DNA of 36,102 nucleotides from Gymnopilus junonius (GCA_015501075.1 JADNYJ010000326.1:1-36102), one strand, 5' to 3'. Positions 18,952-30,470 are shown, counted from the first letter of the stretch. Made by a program: numbers and translations. Notes: a model not told the origin generated them from the letters alone.

Positions 18952-20927
18952 ATGGCCGAGCGATCATCATCATCCATGCCCAAGCGCCCCTCCCTTTCTG
19001 CCTCTGGTGGGCATATTCCACCCATTGGAGCTTCGAGCACCAAATCCCCAACCCCTGAGGGTTCTTCATCCTCTCGATCTGTTCGAGAGAGATATGCTTC
19101 ATCCACCCCTGCTCCTCGCAAGCAGGAGGAGGCTGAGTCCTGGTCAGTGATGCACTTGCGGGCCACTACTCCCATTGCTTCGAGGGCTTCGTCCCCTGAT
19201 GTTTCCATGGGGGAGGATGATGATACCGTTCGCTTTCCTCTCCCAAGCACCTCTCCAGAGCCGCAGCCTACTGCCCTTTCCCTCACAGGATCGGAGGGGG
19301 ACTGGGTTGCTGTGGCGGAGTCTCTGAAGACCATTGGTTCATTTATGATGACCAATGGCCCTTCTACTTTATCAGGGGCAGACTGCCCTGATTATGCTGG
19401 CCTCTTCACTAGGATTGTGAACTCAGTCACTACTTCCCCTTGGGCCAAGGAGTCCACGGGTGTCAGCGCATGAGCGCCGTCTCTTAGATGGTCAATTGTT
19501 CGTAACCTTATTGATTCTGATAGTTCCCTAGCAGACCTCATGTATCAAGACCTAGCGAAGACCCGAGGGGAAGCTTCTGCTCCCCCTCCTGAGCCCTCAT
19601 CTTCCCAGACTGCCCCTCCAAAGCAGACTGGCCACCCAGCAGACCCTGAGGAGCCCCCCAAGGCTCCCGCTCCTGCCCCTTCTCATGCTAAGCTTCAGCC
19701 TCGCAAACAAAAGGCTAAGCTGGTCCAATACCAGAGGCTGCCCCCTCCAGGGCCCCCTCCCATTCCTCTCTCCTCCCATCCCAAGTGCTCCTTCACCTCG
19801 AAACTCCGGACACCAGTTCTGGGGTCCTCGACCCATGGGTCGCTTACTAATCGCTATTTTGAGCATGCAGTCGCTCAAATGGCACCACAAACCTGGACCC
19901 AGGCTGCTTCAGGCCTGGGCCCAGACCCTCTCAGGGCCCATTTAGACCCTCTACCCCAGCCAAGTCTAAAGGGCTGGACTATGTTACAGCAGGCCTGACG
20001 TGCCGCCAAGTTCTCATGGTGTTCAATGACCATGCGCCAATGAATGTCATACTTGCCACGCTGGTTGATGAGATCAACTGGATGATGGCCCTCGATCGAT
20101 TCGACATTCAGATCACTTCTGTGGAGCCCGCCTATCACAGGTGGGCCCTGCACACCAATCACGTACCCATGACTGATGAGCTTATGCTCCTTCGGGGTGC
20201 AATCTATAATGTTGTCCAAGGCACCTCCGATGCTAATAAGGAGATGACGCCTTGGGTTGGACTTCTGATGTCCAAAGCCTTCCTGAAGGTTTTGGATGTC
20301 CCCTATTATATGGATGTCTTCCAGAGGACTCCCACCACCATCGCCGACATTGAGAGAGTGCTCGAAAGGGCCCCCCTCTTCTCGGGCGTTCCTTTTGCGG
20401 GGCATGCATGCCTCGTACGTCAATCGGCAAAGAGCTCTAAGTTCGACTGCTACTTTGAGATCTGGGACTCCCAGACTGGACGGACTGCGAAGATGCTTAT
20501 CAACAAAGCTTTTTGCTACAAGGACGAGCTGCTTTATGTAAAGCCAGCCACCGCCCGATGAGGTGTCCCCATGTGCCAGCACTGCCAGTGTTGGGGCCAC
20601 CTCACCAAGGATTGTAGGGCCCACCAGCACCGCTGTGCACGGTGTGGTGGGCCCCATGCCACTGACGAGCATCGCGCCCTCGTGCCTTGCTGTAACCGGC
20701 CCCTGCCGGACTCGGACGGTATGCGCCACCCCACCCCAGCGGGTGAGCCATGCCCCCACAAGGCCTGCTGCCCCAACTGTCAGGGCGAGCACCCTGCCAC
20801 AGGATGCAACTGCAAGTTCTGGGAACACCACTTCGATCATGACTGGATCATTGCCAAATACCGAGAGGTACATGATAGATGCGCCCTCTGGACCTTGATG
20901 TCTAACATCCCTCCTCTAGCTCGATAA
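18952..20927 (+). pseudogene. LINE A ORF1: Gag-like protein with three zinc knuckles
   Basis: The start MAERSSSSMPKRP at 18952 begins a Ser/Pro-rich N-terminal region. The frame passes a TGA at 19471 (same frame continues as LRWSIVRNLIDSDSSLADLM), a 1-nt frameshift near 19905, and a second TGA at 20559. The middle (20016-20558) is a globular segment (NDHAPMNVILATLVDEINWM). The C-terminus has CX2CX4HX4C (CQHCQCWGHLTKDC), then CARCGGPHATDEH, then CPNCQGEHPATGC: three zinc-knuckle units expected to bind element RNA. It ends at TAA 20925-20927, overlapping the ORF2 start by one base. Both TGAs are what a C-to-T change in CGA would give. The first TGA recurs in the reversed copy at 26071. Confidence 0.85.
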
Positions 20928-20929
20928 TG
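20925..20929 (+). promoter_or_regulatory. TAATG stop-start overlap linking ORF1 and ORF2
   Basis: The last codon of ORF1 (TAA, 20925-20927) shares its final A with the ATG of ORF2 (20927-20929). The ORF2 frame from this ATG runs straight into the endonuclease (RIISYNCNQNYG). A TAATG junction is known to support translational coupling by termination-reinitiation in the insect LINE SART1. Here the same role is inferred from position. Confidence 0.7.
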
Positions 20930-23900
20930 AGAAGAAAGGAGGACATTAGAATTATTTCGTACAATTGTAACCAGAATTATGGTCATATCGATGTACTTCT
21001 AGACCATCTAAAAGACTCTTTTGATGTTATTTTCTTGCAAGAGCCACCTTGGCGTGAGATACGACATGCCCTGTCTTCGACAGATCCCAAAGGTGAGGCA
21101 GTTATTGGTGCACCAAACCACCCTGATTGGAAGGTTATGGTTCAGCCTGATCCCACTGGGCTCCGGCCACGCATTCTGACCTATGTTTCGACAAGGCTGA
21201 ACCCCTGGCGCCCTGCCATGTGACGTGATCTTATAGATCACCATGATATCATGGCGGTTTCTCTGTTTACTGGGGACACCATTTTAATTTACTGAATGTG
21301 TATTCGGATGATAAGCACACAGCTATCGACTTTCTCACTGAGCAGGCCGACTTTCTTCCAATGTTTCATTACATGGGGGGTGACTTCAACTGTCATTCGA
21401 ACAAGTGGACCCTGGTGTCCTGCATCATCGAATGACAGCCAATAACCTGCTGAACACGGCAGCCATGCTGGGATTGATGCTCTCTCTCCCAGTCAATCCG
21501 GGTCCCACTCACATCCCTGGCAACCCATCACTACGAGGGTCGGTTATCGACCTCATTTTCGTTCAACCTACCGAGGAGCTGTCTGCAGGCACTTGGCAAG
21601 GAGAACTATGGTGGGGCCATCAGACCATGTTCCGCTGGCCTGCTCTATTCCTGTTGCTCCAGTGGCAGCAACTGTTCCACTGCGCTCACTGCCACCAGAT
21701 CAATTGGATGACTTCATGTTGTCCATCATTGAGAAGCTCAAAGGTATTGATGCCTTGGTGCCTATCATCACCCCAGATCAGGTGGAGGCTGTGTCTTCGG
21801 ATGTGGCTTCTGCTTTCTCGGATGCTTGGCAAAGTATTCCAAGATGATTCGTATTTCCCCTCACTCCCGTCCTTGGTGGGACGACTCTTGTGAGGATTCC
21901 TTCGATGCTTATCAGCGGGATAACTCTCGCGATAACCATAAAATTTTCCACAAGCTGTCAAAGCTGCTAAGCGCAAGTTCTTTGATGAGCGCATCAATGA
22001 AGTTGCCACTACCAACAAGCGCCCCTGGGATCTTATGAATTGGATCCAGCAGTGCAAGTTACCACCTCCGAGGCTATCCAATTCAACGGACAGCCTGCCA
22101 TGATATGCCCTCCCTCTGGGATGCCCTTCATGGCACATACAATCGGCCTCTGACCGAACGTATGACATTAGTGGTCTCACCTCTCTTCCCATATGGAAGT
22201 GCGAGAGTGGACCACATTTTCACTGTTAGAATTGAGGGAGGCCTTGGCATCCTGCTCTAACAACTCAGTGCCGGGTCCTGATCATATTAAGTGGTCACAC
22301 CTTAAGGCAATTATTCATGACGAACACTGTCTTCAGGTGTTCATGCAGTTAGCTAATGCCTGCCTTCGGGTTGGGTATTGGCTGACTCACTTTAAGGAGT
22401 CCTTGTCGGTGATTATTCCGAAGCCGAACAAGCCCTCATATTCCACGCCTAAGGGTTCAGGCCCATTGTGCTCCTGAACACCCTTGGCACATTGGTTGAA
22501 AAATGCTTTCCAACCGTATTCAATTCGATGCTGTTAAGCACGATATCTTTCACCCTAATCAACTCGGTGGTGTGCATCAGCGCTCCACTGAGGATGCGGG
22601 CTTGCTCCTATGCACCTGGTGCATGCAGGGTGGGCTCGCGCTTAAAGACCAGTGTCATCGCCTTCGACGTGGCACAGTTCTTCCCTTCCCTCAATCACGA
22701 AGTGCTGATTGTGATCCTCAGGAAGCAGGGCTTCCCTCCTAATGTGGTGGAATTCTTTTCATCATACCTGGTCGGCTGTTCCACATCTTACGCATGGAAC
22801 AGTTTTCAATCTGACCCCCGACAGGCTGACGTCAGGGGTGGGGCAGGGCTCTGCTCTGTCCCCAGTACTCTCAGCACTCTTTCTCGCACCAGTGCTGAAG
22901 CTTTTCATGCAGAATGTATCGGTCTCCGACACCACTCTGCTCTCCTATGTCGATGATGGCACACTCATTTGCAGTCAAAGACACTCGATGCCAACTGCAT
23001 AGCCCTGAAGAGGTCCTATGCGGTAATCTTCGAACTCTTCACAAAGTTTGCCCTCGCTCTTGAGCACAACAAGACAGAGTTATTCCATTTTGATCGGTCT
23101 CATTCTGAGTTCAATCTGTCCATGGATCTAGGGTATGCTCCCTATACTTGTGACAAACATCTGACGCCAAGCCATTTTGGCAGTACTTGGGTTTCTTCTT
23201 TGACTGGAAGTTGACATTTCATGAACATGTCCGGTACTACTCCACCAAGTCCTTCACCACCGTTAAGGCGATGTGGATGCTTGGTAACTCATCTAGGGGC
23301 TTACGCCCATGCAAAAGTGTCTGCTTTACAGGTCTTGTGTGTTGCCTATTGCAACATAGGCCTCCGGCTGTGGTTCTTCCAAGGTGCTAAATGCCAGGGG
23401 ACCATCAAACTCTGACCAGCATGCAGAGGCATGCTGCACTCTGGATTACCGGTGCATTCCGCACTTCCCCTATGGGAGGGATCGAAGCCCTCGCTGGCCT
23501 GGTCCCTATCACTTAGTCTTGAAACGTGCTGCTGCAGTAGGTGTTCTGCATATGGCGGCCCTCTCGGACACTCATCCAGTGTGCTCCCTTCTAAGTGCAC
23601 CCTTTTCCAAAGGAGTGAGTCCTCACCCTCGCTCTGCTGCTTTTATGACGGCCCCACAATGCGCTAAGGTGCGGGGTACTGTTATGGATGTGATGACATG
23701 CTCCATGTAGTCAGCGAGCCTCTGGAGCCCTTTGCTCCAGAAGCTCGTCCCGGCGGGCGATTCCTTGAGTTACATCAGGGAATTCGCTTGATACTACTCC
23801 AGCACCCAAGGATAAAGTTGGGCTCGGCGTGAATGGTTAGACCACTTCTGGGAAGCCTCGAAGCGGGAACCGTCTACTCTGGTTTGTGTCAGTGATGGAG

Positions 23901-24725
23901 TCGCCCCACTGACTGGAACAAGCAGGCTATTGCAGCTTCGCTTGTATTTGCCAAGGTTCGAGGTGCATGCATCTCGCTACACAGCTGGGAGTGCTCTGGC
24001 AGAGGATGCTGAGCTTTACTCTCTATGTACTGCAATTGTCCGGGCCTGTGCCATGGATAATTGTGACTACATTGTTATCATGTCAGACTCCACTAAGGCT
24101 TTGGGGAGTCTGCTTGATGCCTCCGTGCATTCTGGCCAAGCTCATTCCTTGGCTGTTATCGCGCCCTTACAGAGTGGTGGACCAGAGGTCCTGGCCGCCA
24201 CATCTCCTTCATCATGTCCCATCTTCTTTGAGTGGGGCATACACTGTCAGGCTCACCTCATGGTGACTGAGCTTTCTGTAGCGTGGGGCCTAACATGCCA
24301 CACTCACTTGCGTCACTGCGCAAAGCAGCTGATGATAATCCGGGGAAGGCTGGCAAGAGTTGTTCCAGCAACCTTCGTATCAGGGCGACAATTTTTGTCA
24401 CTCACCGACCTCGACGGGGGTCGACTCGAACCACGGGCCAAACGAGGTGGTCCCTGGCTTCAAGCTGCAGGTGGTGACTTGACTCTCTTTACGAGGTCAC
24501 TCGTGCCATCACAACCATGCTCCCATTGGGGAGTATTACTCTCGATTCAACATCCCTGAATCCACCAGTTGCGAGTGCGGCCACCATACCCAAACTCATG
24601 ATCACCTATTCGAACGTGTCCCCAGCACGATCGTCAGACTATCCAGTCTCTGGATCAGCTCGTTCCTTTTTGAAGGCTAACCCTACAGCATTTGCCTTCA
24701 ACCGCCCCCTCGGGGTGTCGGATAA
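20927..24725 (+). pseudogene. LINE A ORF2: endonuclease, RT, RNase H (many frameshifts)
   Basis: From ATG 20927: AP-type endonuclease with SYNCN and FLQEPPW near the N-terminus, GGDFNCHSNKWDP near 21380, SVIDLIFVQP near 21545 and SDHVPL near 21615. The RT has FDVAQFFPSLNHEVL near 22670 and an intact SYVDDGTLI near 22950. RNase H has VSDG near 23890, AEDAELYSL near 24000 and SDSTKALGS near 24090. The C-terminal zinc-knuckle region lies near 24570. The stop matches that of the better copy. At least ten 1-nt indels split the reading frame into pieces. Unlike copy B, its catalytic Asp residues survive, so inactivation here is by indels. Confidence 0.85.
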
Positions 24726-25168
24726 CTTGGTTGGGCAAGTTAGGTGTTGTCCTGTTGGCTGGATTCGTCAGTCTGGGTGTGCTCAGAACAGAGTCCTAAT
24801 ACTTGGCGGGCTCGGCCTTGCTGGGTTGAGGGTGGGGGTCTGGGTTCTGGAGCTTCGGCGCTATCGACAGACAAGTGTGCCCCCCACTTCGGCGACCCGA
24901 AATGGTCTGCCTTCAGTGGCTAACACAGTATGCGCACATCCTGGGCTGTAGGGTTTGGCTGGTGGGCCCCCTTCCGGTGCCCCTCCATTACTTTGTTGGA
25001 CCCCTCCCTTTGGTCGGGGCATCAACGAGAGTACGGGCCCACTGTTTTGTGGTCCTAAGTTGGCCCGCAAGAGCCAGTCTCACACTAGGCATAGTTTAAT
25101 GGTAGATTACTTGGGTGTATGTATATCTGCGACCGGACTGCTTTCACGCACCGGTATATAAATCCTTG

Positions 25169-25171
<3 letters not shown>
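24726..25171 (+). other. LINE A 3' UTR
   Basis: About 445 bp shared by all LINE copies in the window. It ends ACCGGTATATAAATCCTTGATT before the poly-A. The fixed terminal block is presumably what the element's reverse transcriptase recognises; that is an inference. It has no gene. Confidence 0.7.
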
Positions 25172-25200
<29 letters not shown>

Positions 25201-25202
<2 letters not shown>

Positions 25203-25703
25203 CAATCTTCAATGATAACTCGAGGACCAGCAGTTGGAATGATGTGAAACGAGGCAACGTGAATAGCAGTAATACCAGTACTCAGTATGTGAAGTTGTGA
25301 ATGTGTGCGAGAATGAATGGGCACATTGTGAAGCGAAGTTGAATTGAGTCCTAATTGGTCAAATTGAAGAAACACAGTTTGCACGTTTGTCCGGGTAGCT
25401 ACCTGCGTATAACTGCATAGGCGTGGCCGGGAACGTGTATGCATGTGTGTATCTAAGTTGCGAAGCGGCAATCTGCTAGAGTGCAAAGGAAATGAATAAA
25501 GTTGATTCCTGCAGTCTCAGATGCCAGGGCCCATAACCTGTTAGAAGGACTGAAGTCCAGAGTTAAGAACTATCTAAATACAAGGAGAAACTATGTACTA
25601 CTCACCTGAAGTCCAGAGTTAAGAACTAAGGACTTCAGGAGGACTTAGCTACAATGTAACTACTCTGTGACATGTAACATATCATGTGAGAGTCACTCTA
25701 GCA
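25201..25703 (-). repeat. Cop1a 5' LTR, main part, right of LINE A
   Basis: It begins with the repeated target site GACAATCTTCAATG and continues as the 508-bp Copia LTR seen complete at 32831-33338, ending CACTCTAGCA where the other copy ends CACTCTAACA. Together with 18792-18810 it rebuilds one LTR split by LINE A. It retains an internal repeat of GAAGTCCAGAGTTAAGAAC (25551 and 25608). Confidence 0.85.
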
Positions 25704-26452
25704 ACTCTTCATCCACCCCACGGGTTGAGGACCCCGGAACTGGTGTCTGGAGTTTCGAGGTGAAGGAGTGCTTGGGATGGGAGGAGAGGGGAATGGGAGG
25801 GGGCCCTGGAGGGGGCAGCCTCTGGTATTGGACCAGCTTAGCCTTCTGTTTACGAGGCTGAAGCTTGGCATGAGTGGGAGCCTTGGGAGGCTCTGCAGGG
25901 TCCGCTGGAGGGCCAGTCTGCTTCGGAGGGGCAGACTGGGAAGATGAAGGCTCAGGAGGGGGAGCAGAAGCTTCCCCTCAAGTCTTCGCTAGGTCTCGAT
26001 ACATGAGGTCTGCTAGGGAACTATCAGAATCGATAAGGTTACAGACGATTGACCATCTAAGAGACGGTGATCATGCACTGACACCTGTGGCCTCTTTGGC
26101 CCAGGGGGAAGTAGTGACCGAGTTCACTATCCTAGTGAAAAGGCCAGCATAATCAGGGTGATCTGCCCCTGATAGAGTAGAAGGGCCATTGGACATCATA
26201 AATGAACCAATGGTCTTCAGAGACTCCACCACAGCAACCCAGTCCCCCTCCAATCCTGTGAGAGAAAGGGCAGTAGGCTGCGGCTCTGGAGAGATGCTTG
26301 TGAGAGGAAAATGAACGGTATCATCCTCCTCCCCTATGGAAACATCAGGGGACGAAGCCCTCGAAGCAATGGGAGTAGTGGCCCGTGAGTGTATTGCTGA
26401 CCGAGACTCAGCCTCCTCCCACTCGCGAGGAGCAGGGGTGGATGAAGAGTTG
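25704..26452 (-). pseudogene. Reversed LINE ORF1 fragment within an inverted LTR duplication
   Basis: On the minus strand about 730 bp match LINE A 19096-19836: SSTPAPREWEEAESRS, then SPEPQPTALSLTGLEGDW, then a TGA at 26073-26071 in the same place as in LINE A, then SLADLMYRDLAKT and a second TGA. The fragment has neither the ORF1 start nor the zinc knuckles. On its left it ends with about 20 bp that repeat its own beginning in inverse orientation (CTTCATCCACCCC), next to the LTR end. Confidence 0.8.
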
Positions 26453-26569
26453 CTAGAGTGACTCTCACATGATATGTTACATGTCACAGAGTAGTTACAT
26501 TGTAGCTAAGTCCTCCTGAAGTCCTTAGTTCTTAACTCTGGACTTCAGGTGAGTAGTACATAGTTTCTC
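26453..26569 (+). repeat. LTR end fragment, inverted copy of the end of the Cop1a LTR
   Basis: TAGAGTGACTCTCACATG through TACATAGTTTCTC is the exact-looking reverse complement of about 25586-25700. It is the first 117 bp of the LTR in + orientation, cut off where LINE B begins at 26570. With the left copy it forms arms of an inverted repeat around the ORF1 fragment. Confidence 0.85.
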
Positions 26570-26604
26570 TCGACCTGCTCACTGAGCAGGCCGACTTTCT
26601 TCCA

Positions 26605-29600
26605 ATGTTTCACTACATGGGGGGCAACTTCAACTGTCATGCAAATAAGTGGGACCCTGGTGTCCTGCATCATCGGACGACAGCCAATAACCTGCTGAAC
26701 ACAGCAGCTATGCTGGGATTGATGCTTTCTCTCCCAGTCAATCCGGGTCCCACCCACATCCCTGGCAACCCATCACTACGAGAGTCGGTCATCGACCTCA
26801 TCTTCGTTCAACCTACCGAGGAGTTGTCTGCAGGCACTCGGCGAGGGGAACTTTGGCGCGGGCCATCAGACCATGTTCCACTGGCTTGCTCTATTTCTGT
26901 TGCTCCGGTGGCAGCAACTGTTCCGATGTGCTCACTGCCACTGGATCAATTGGATGACTTCGTGTTGTCCATCATTGAGAAGCTCAAGGGCATTGATCCC
27001 TTGGCGCCAATCGACTTCCTGGATCAGGTGGAGGCTGTGTCTTCGGATGTGGCTTCTGCCTTCTCGGATGCTTGGCGAAAGTATTCCAAGATGATTCATA
27101 TTTCCCCTCACTCCCGTCCTTGGTGGGACGATTCCTGTGAGGACTCTTTCGATGCTTATCAGCGGGATAACTCTCGTGATAACCACAAGATTTTCCACAG
27201 AGCCGTTAAAGCTGCCAAATGCAAGTTCTTTGATGAATGCATCACTGAAGTTGCGACTACCAACAAGCATCCCTGGGATCTTATGAACTGGATCCAGCAG
27301 CGCAAGTTACCACCCTCCGAGGCTATCCAATTCAACGGACAGCCCTGCCATGATATGCCCTCCCTTTGGGACGCCCTTCATGGCACATACAACTCGGCCT
27401 CTGACCGAACGTACGACATTAGTGGTCTCACCTCCCTTCCTGATATGGAAGTACGAGAGTGGACTGCCTTTTCACTGTTGGAATTGAGGGAGGCCTTGGC
27501 ATCCTGCTCCAACAACTCGGCGCCGGGTCCTGATCATATCAAGTGGTCACACCTTAAGGCAATTATTCACGACGAACACTGTCTTCAGGTGTTCGTGCAG
27601 TTGGCTAATGCCTGCCTTCGGGTTGGGTATTGGCCAACTCATTTCAAGGAGTCCTTGTCAGTTATTATTCCTAAACCGAACAAGCCCTCATATTCCACGC
27701 CTAAGGCATTCAGACCTATTGTACTTCTGAACACCCTTGGCAAGTTGGTTGAAAAGATGCTTTCCAACCACATTCAATTCGATGCTGTCAAGCACGACAT
27801 CTTTCACCCTAACCAACTCAGCAGTGTGCATCAGTGCTCCACCGAGGATGTGGGCTTGCTCCTCATGCACCTGGTGCATGCAGGGTGGGCTCGCGGCTTA
27901 AAGACCAGTGTCATCGCCTTCGACGTGGCACAGTTCTTCCCTTCCCTCAATCATGAAGTACTGATTGTGATCCTCAGGAAGCAGGGCTTCCCTCCTAACG
28001 TGGTGGAATTCTTTTCATCATACCTGGTCAGCCGTTCCACGTCGTATGCCTGGAACAGTTTTCAATCTGACCCCTGACAAGCTGATGTCGGGGTGGGGCA
28101 GGGCTCTGCTTTGTCCCTGGTACTTTCGGCACTCTTCCTTGCACCAGTGCTGAAGCTCTTCATGCAGAATGAGTCGGTCTCTGATACCACTCTGCTCTCC
28201 TATGTCAATGACGGCACCCTCATTGTGCAGTCAAAGACCCTTGACGCCAACTGCTTAGCCTTGAAGAGGTCCTATGCAGTGATTTTCGAACTCTTCACAA
28301 AGTTCGCCCTCGCTCTTGAGCACGACAAGACAGAGTTATTCCATTTTGATCATTCTCACTCGGAGTTCAATCCGTCCATGGATCTGGGGTATGCTCCCTA
28401 CACCCGTGACAAGCGTCTGACGCCCAAGCCATTTTGGCGGTACTTGGGTTTCTTCTTCGACTGGAAACTGACATTTCATGAACATGTCCGGTATTACTCC
28501 ACCAAGTCCTTCACCACCATTAAGGCGATGCGGATGCTTGGTAACTCATCTAGGGGGCTTATGCCCATGCAAAAGCGTCTGCTTTACAGGTCTTGTGTGC
28601 TGCCTATCGCGACATATGGCCTTCGCTTGTGGTTCTTCCAAGGCGCTAAGTGCCAGGGAACCATTAAACTACTGACCAGCATGCAACGTCATGCTGCGCT
28701 CTGGATTACTGGTGCATTCTGCACCTCACCGACTGGTGGGATTGAGGCCCTTGCTGGCCTGGTCCCTATCAACTTAGTCCTGAAACGTGCTGCCACAGTA
28801 GGTGTTCTGCGCATGGCGGCCCTCTCGGACACTCATCCGGTGCGCTCCCTTCTGAGTGCGCCCTTTTCCAAAGGAGCGACTCCTCACCCTCGCTCTGCTG
28901 CTTTTATGACTGCCCCGCAATGCACTAAGGTGCAGGGTACTGTTATGGATGTCAATGACATGCTCCATGTAGTCAGTGAGCCGCTGGAGCCCTTTGCTCC
29001 AGAGGCTCGTCCAGGTGGGCGATTCCTTGAGTTACATCATGGAATTCGCGTTGATATCACTCCGGCGCCCAAGGATAAGGTTGGGCTCCGGCGCGAATGG
29101 TTAGACCACTTCTGGGAGGCCTCGAAGCAGGAACCGTCCACTCTGATCTGTGTCAGCGATGGTAGTCACCCCACTGACTGGAACAAGCAGGCTATTGCAG
29201 CTTCGCTTGTCTTTTGCCAGGGAGTTGAGGTGCATGCATCTCGCTATGTGGCTGGGAGTGCTCTTGCAGAGGATGCGGAGCTCTATTCCCTTCGTACTGC
29301 AATTGTCCGGGCTTGTGCCATGGACAACTGTGACTACATTGTTATCTTGTCGGACTCCACCAAGGCTTTGGGGAGTCTGCTTGATGCCTCCGTGCATTCC
29401 GGCCAGGGTCATTCCTTGGCTGTGATCCGCGCCCTTACAGAGTGGTGGACCAGGGGCCCTGGCCGCCACATCTCCCTTCATCATGTCCCATCTTCCCTGA
29501 AGTGGGGCATACACTATCAAGCTCATCTTATGGCGACTGAGCTCTCTGTAGCGGTGGGGCCTAACACGCCACACTCACTTGCATCGTTGCGCAAAGCAGC

Positions 29601-30006
29601 TGACGATAATCCTGGGGAAGGCTGGCAAGAGTTGTTCCAGCAACCTTCGTATTCAGGGCGACAATTTTTGTCACTCACCGACCTCAACGGGGGTCGACTC
29701 GAACCACGGGCCAAACGAGGCGGTCCCTGGCTTCAAGCTGCAGGCGGTGACCTGACTCTCTTTACAAGGGTCACTTGCGCCATCACCAACCATGCTCCCA
29801 TCGGGGAGTATTATTCTCGATTCAATATCCCTGAATCTACCAGTTGCGAATGCGGCTTCCATACCCAATCTCGCGACCACTTATTCCGGACGTGTCCGCA
29901 GCACGACCGTCATGACTATCCAGTTCGTCTGGATCAGCTCGTATCTTTTTTGAAGGCTAACCCCACGGCATTCACCTTCAACCGCCCCCCTCGGGGTGTC
30001 GGATAA
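26605..30006 (+). pseudogene. LINE B ORF2: endonuclease C-half, RT, RNase H, zinc knuckle, one internal stop
   Basis: One frame runs from 26605 to the TAA at 30006, broken only by TGA 28075-28077. Endonuclease: GGNFNCHANKWDP (LINE A has GGDFN), SVIDLIFVQP, SDHVPLACS. RT: PGPDHIKWSHLKAI, FRPIVLLNTLGKLVEKML, FDVAQFFPSLNHEVL, GQGSALS, and SYVNDGTLI where the other copies have SYVDDGTLI. RNase H: CVSDGSHPTDWNKQA, AEDAELYSLRTA, LSDSTKALGSLL. C-terminal knuckle: C-x-C-x8-H-x4-C (CECGFHTQSRDHLFRTC). The TGA lies at DP(R)QADV, where LINE A has CGA. The two Asp-to-Asn changes and the stop are all G-to-A or C-to-T at CpG. The copy cannot transpose as it stands. Confidence 0.9.
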
Positions 30007-30456
30007 CTTGGTTGGGCAAGGTAGGCGCTGTTCCTGCTGGCTGGATTTGGCAGTTTGGGGTGCGCTCAGAACAGAGTCCTAATACTTGGCAGGCTTCGGC
30101 TTTGCTGAGTTGAGGGTGGGGGCTTTGGTTCTGGAGCTTCGGCGCTATCGACAGACCTTGTAGCCCCCTGCTTCGGCGACCCGAAATGGTCTGCCTTCAG
30201 TGGCTAACACAGTATGCATGCATCCTGGGCTGTCGGGTTTGGCTGGCGGGCCCCCTTCTGGTGCCCTTCTGTTACTTTGTTGGACCCCTTCCTTCGGTCA
30301 GGGCATCAACGAGAGTATGGGCCCATTGTTTTATGGTCCTAAGTTGGCCTGCGAGAGCCAGTCTCGCACTAGGCATAGTTTAACGGTAGATTACTTGGGT
30401 GTATGTACATCTGCGACCGGACTGCTTTCGCTCACCGGTATATAAATCCTTGATTT
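30007..30456 (+). other. LINE B 3' UTR
   Basis: Matches the 3' UTR of copy A throughout and ends ACCGGTATATAAATCCTTGATTT before the tail. It is the CpG-rich reference for judging decay of the older 3' ends at 1471, 2982 and 33339. No gene. Confidence 0.7.
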
Positions 30457-30470
30457 AAAAAAAAAAAAAA

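Larger units (their letters stand above)
18811..25200 (+). mobile_element. Tad1-type LINE, copy A, essentially full length, inactivated
   Basis: A 6.39 kb non-LTR retrotransposon with a short 5' UTR (18811-18951), ORF1 (18952-20927), ORF2 (20927-24725), a 3' UTR of about 445 bp and a 29-base poly-A (25172-25200). It is bounded by a 14-bp target duplication within a Copia LTR. ORF1 with zinc knuckles followed by an ORF2 carrying endonuclease, RT and RNase H fits the fungal Tad1 clade. Both frames carry stops and many 1-nt indels, so the copy is dead, but it keeps CpG well and shows the complete plan of the family. Confidence 0.9.
26570..30470 (+). mobile_element. Tad1-type LINE, copy B, 5'-truncated in the endonuclease
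   Basis: It starts within the endonuclease (equivalent to LINE A about 21326) and runs through RT, RNase H, 3' UTR and a 14-base poly-A (30457-30470). The tail abuts Copia integrase sequence of Cop1b at 30471. On its left is an LTR fragment instead of the matching Copia sequence, and I see no target duplication, so the left junction was rearranged or was not a simple insertion. It is the best preserved LINE copy here. Confidence 0.9.

Noticed and set aside
19875..20873. 332-codon minus-strand open frame opposite LINE A ORF1
   Set aside because: The + strand there carries zinc knuckles and matches ORF1. The minus frame is a shadow produced by codon bias in GC-rich sequence.
25704..30470. Twin-priming origin of the reversed ORF1 piece plus LINE B
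   Set aside because: Twin priming would place the inverted segment directly against the rest of the LINE. Here a 117-bp LTR fragment lies between them, and a second LTR end flanks the other side.
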